A DNA stretch of 22,763 nt, taken from NCBI GenBank assembly GCA_016763115.1, contig JAESUL010000168.1, positions 1 to 22,763 on the forward strand, written 5' to 3'. Under the pieces are notes generated by a model that saw only the letters and a program-made list of their open reading frames with translations, was not told where the DNA came from and made no database searches. A program made the position numbers and the translations under genes. Of the stretch, positions 22,636-22,763 are shown piece after piece (position 1 is the first letter of the stretch; each line of letters starts with the position of its first letter). Origin of the DNA: Phycisphaerales bacterium. Its GTDB lineage: Bacteria; Planctomycetota; Phycisphaerae; Phycisphaerales; UBA1924.

Positions 22636-22763
22636 TGCCGCCTCTGGTATTGAGAAGCCGCGAACGTGGCTCTCCATCAACTGGCGGCACTTTAATTCCG
22701 GCAAATGTCAAATATTTCTCAAAATCATTCGGGTGCACGTGATCAAGAAAGGATGGTCTGTCA
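22622..22763 (-). CDS. 3' end of an unidentified gene cut by the right window edge
   Basis: An open frame enters from the right edge and ends at TAA 22622-22624, giving 46 visible codons (DRPSFLDHVHPNDFEKYLTF, GIKVPPVDGEPRSR, LLNTRGGNANG). It overlaps the start of the next gene by 8-14 nt, as do real neighbours in this phage, which supports it. The Gly/Asn/Arg-rich tail looks like a protein end. The part seen is too short to assign a family. Confidence 0.6.
   Translation of the reverse strand, partial: DRPSFLDHVHPNDFEKYLTFAGIKVPPVDGEPRSRLLNTRGGNANG

Noticed and set aside
1..22763. tRNA genes, CRISPR arrays, insertion sequences, integrase or attachment sites
   Set aside because: Looked for cloverleaf ends, evenly spaced repeats, transposase or recombinase motifs and terminal repeats; none was seen.

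Overview
The window is the structural, packaging and lysis-side part of a tailed phage genome or prophage, most probably a podovirus-like phage of an alphaproteobacterium. The host call rests on family resemblance: a small exported protein and a Zn-ribbon protein of types common in Hyphomicrobiales/Rhodobacterales, a TIGR02594-type endolysin, and a head module that reads like the SU10/P22 group. No integrase, excisionase or attachment site is visible, so lifestyle cannot be decided from this window.

Layout. Almost everything lies on the minus strand and is read from high to low coordinates. At the right edge is the 3' end of an unidentified gene, followed by a ~181-aa DNA-associated-looking protein, a strong terminator (21973-22004) and, between them, a promoter-like element. 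An accessory interval (20368-21843) then carries an exported protein on the plus strand, an orphan terminator, a small exported protein, and two tiny zinc-ribbon genes that converge stop-to-stop. The packaging and head genes follow: small terminase (19841-20323), large terminase (18410-19908, interrupted by a frameshift near 18879), portal, a small coupled protein, scaffold, major capsid protein and a terminator, then two small head proteins, the head-tail adaptor and the tail nozzle/beta-propeller protein. Next come a small beta protein, a GNAT-like protein, three presumed ejection/virion proteins and, after an inserted exported moron gene with its own promoter and terminator, a 931-aa virion protein whose N-terminus is a SleB-type cell-wall hydrolase.

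The left end holds a tail fibre and a tail-fibre-assembly-like protein, a two-gene accessory cassette (ClpP-fold SDH-type serine protease plus a 60-aa partner), two terminators, and an endolysin (peptidoglycan-binding domain plus TIGR02594/CHAP-like amidase) that runs off the left edge.

How it works together. TerS/TerL package DNA through the portal into a shell built from capsid protein on the scaffold; adaptor, nozzle and fibre complete a short tail; the ejection proteins and the SleB-domain protein presumably form the channel and open the cell wall at entry; the endolysin opens it at exit. Very tight spacing (repeated ATGA/TAATG overlaps) shows a translationally coupled late operon. Three exported cysteine-containing proteins and the protease cassette interrupt or flank this operon and look like cargo. 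The most interesting points are the protease cassette, a possible second (M15-like) peptidase motif in the 931-aa protein, the frameshifted large terminase, and a recurring terminator followed by TTTTTTTATG just upstream of three genes.
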